Assembly (NCBI RefSeq): GCF_001724815.1
Contig: NZ_MEDO01000014.1
Coordinates: 496,001-560,000, forward strand
Length of the DNA stretch: 64,000 bases
From: Arenimonas sp. SCN 70-307
GTDB taxonomy: Bacteria > Pseudomonadota > Gammaproteobacteria > Xanthomonadales > Xanthomonadaceae
Reading direction: 5' to 3'
Shown: positions 63,421 to 64,000 of the stretch, piece by piece
Layout: the number at the start of each line of letters is the position of its first letter
Numbering within the stretch: the first letter of the stretch is position 1
Notes under the pieces: generated by a model
Databases searched by the model: none
Seen by the model: only the letters and a program-made list of their open reading frames with translations
Told to the model about the DNA's origin: nothing
Position numbers and translations under genes: made by a program

Positions 63421-64000
63421 ATGAATCGCAAGCTGCTCGCTTCGGCCGTTTTCGCGGCCCTGATCCTTTCCACCAACGCCTCGGCCCAGTCCCTGGTCGG
63501 CGGCGTTTCCGGCTCGGTCAACGGCGCCGTCAACGGCACCCTCAACGGCCCCGCGGGTGGCCCGGGCCTGGGCGTGCGCGACACGCTGGGCGGCAGCCGC
63601 GAGATGGTGCAGGGCTCGTTGCTCGAGCGCCGCGCCGCGGTGCGCGCCGAGCGCGAGCGCCTGCGTGCCCAGCGCGAAGCCGCCGCGGCCGGCGCCACCA
63701 GCACGCTCGGTGGCGTGACCGGCCAGGCCGGTTCGCTGGCCTCGACGGGCGGCGATGTCGCCGCCAGCGCCGCCGCGACCGTCACCGCCCAGGCCGAGGG
63801 CAGCGCCAGCGGCGGTGGCCAGGCCGGCAACCCGGCCGAGGGCCTCGCCCTGCCGTCGCTGCCGTCGGCGCCCGCCGCGCCGGGCGTGCCGCAGGCGCCT
63901 GGCGTCCCGGAACTGCCGGCCGCGCCGTCGGCTCCGTCCGCGCCGACCGCCCCGGCCCTGCCCACCGCGCCCGGCCTGCCGGCGCTGCCGACCCTGGGCG
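63421..64000 (+). CDS. Secreted low-complexity protein, C-terminus beyond right edge
   Basis: At least 193 residues; no stop before the window ends. The signal peptide (MNRKLLASAVFAALILSTNA, cleaved near ASA-Q) is followed by a Gly/Asn/Val-rich part (SVNGAVNGTLNG). A charged Arg/Glu helix (LLERRAAVRAERERLRAQ), an Ala/Gly/Ser/Thr-rich part and a Pro/Ala/Leu-rich tail (SAPSAPTAPALP) follow. No family is recognised. A promoter like that of the ECF operon precedes it, so it is probably an envelope or extracellular structural protein of that regulon. A GGAG site lies 6 nt from the ATG. Confidence 0.78.
   Translation, partial: MNRKLLASAVFAALILSTNASAQSLVGGVSGSVNGAVNGTLNGPAGGPGLGVRDTLGGSREMVQGSLLERRAAVRAERERLRAQREAAAAGATSTLGGVTGQAGSLASTGGDVAASAAATVTAQAEGSASGGGQAGNPAEGLALPSLPSAPAAPGVPQAPGVPELPAAPSAPSAPTAPALPTAPGLPALPTLG

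Overview
The window is a gene-dense, very GC-rich chromosomal segment of a gammaproteobacterium. Its genes look most like the Xanthomonadales/Lysobacterales: a TrpE of that type, LpdA with its own N-terminal lipoyl domain, YajQ, GTAGGAGC-type REP elements, and a TldD/TldE-DUF4159-MoxR-DUF58 operon. The placement rests on recalled family resemblance; no search was run. I see no rRNA, tRNA, CRISPR array, prophage or insertion sequence. Third-position GC is high throughout, so long antisense open frames are common and were discarded.

Layout. 1-5619 (minus): a GGDEF diguanylate cyclase cut by the left edge, trpE, and a histidine kinase/response regulator pair. 5762-8734 (plus): a VIT/VWA sortase-target protein and its class GN sortase; with the kinase and regulator these form a proteobacterial dedicated sortase system. 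8753-12210: rpe, a J-domain membrane protein, a cytochrome c lipoprotein, purC, an Mpo1-like protein and a small membrane protein. 12338-20484: an EamA transporter, then a four-gene envelope operon (DUF1302 barrel, DUF1329, YCF48 propeller, MMPL/RND permease). 21711-28964 (plus): a fused mrpAB with mrpC-G, translationally coupled to a DASS sodium/anion symporter. 29009-33072 (minus): pyruvate dehydrogenase E2 and E3 with a nitrilase-family gene between them. 33443-42100: OmpW, EF-hand, lipoprotein, GlxA-type regulator, acyltransferase, LytTR regulator, fatty acid hydroxylase, dinB and an RcnB-like protein. 42100-48229: yajQ, rsuA, rsmC, a second GGDEF protein, a subclass B3 metallo-beta-lactamase, a YiiX-like hydrolase and a DUF3014 protein. 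48387-59054 (plus): an eight-gene TldD/TldE/DUF4159/MoxR/DUF58/BatA-like/DUF4175 operon. 59071-64000: a GAF/HD-GYP phosphodiesterase, an ECF sigma/anti-sigma pair, a subtilase and a low-complexity secreted protein cut by the right edge.

Most notable: (1) three near-identical 31-nt promoter-like sequences upstream of the ECF sigma operon, the divergent subtilase and the secreted protein, which outline a small self-contained ECF regulon; (2) the TldD/E-MoxR operon, in which TldD carries a twin-arginine signal and TldE carries no signal; (3) palindromic repeats that have entered coding sequence: REP pairs in frame in LpdA's linker and in the signal peptide of the DUF4159 protein, and GGGGTC-ended palindromes that encode the last residues of two unrelated proteins; (4) a dedicated sortase system whose target lacks a canonical LPxTG; (5) a probable subclass B3 metallo-beta-lactamase.
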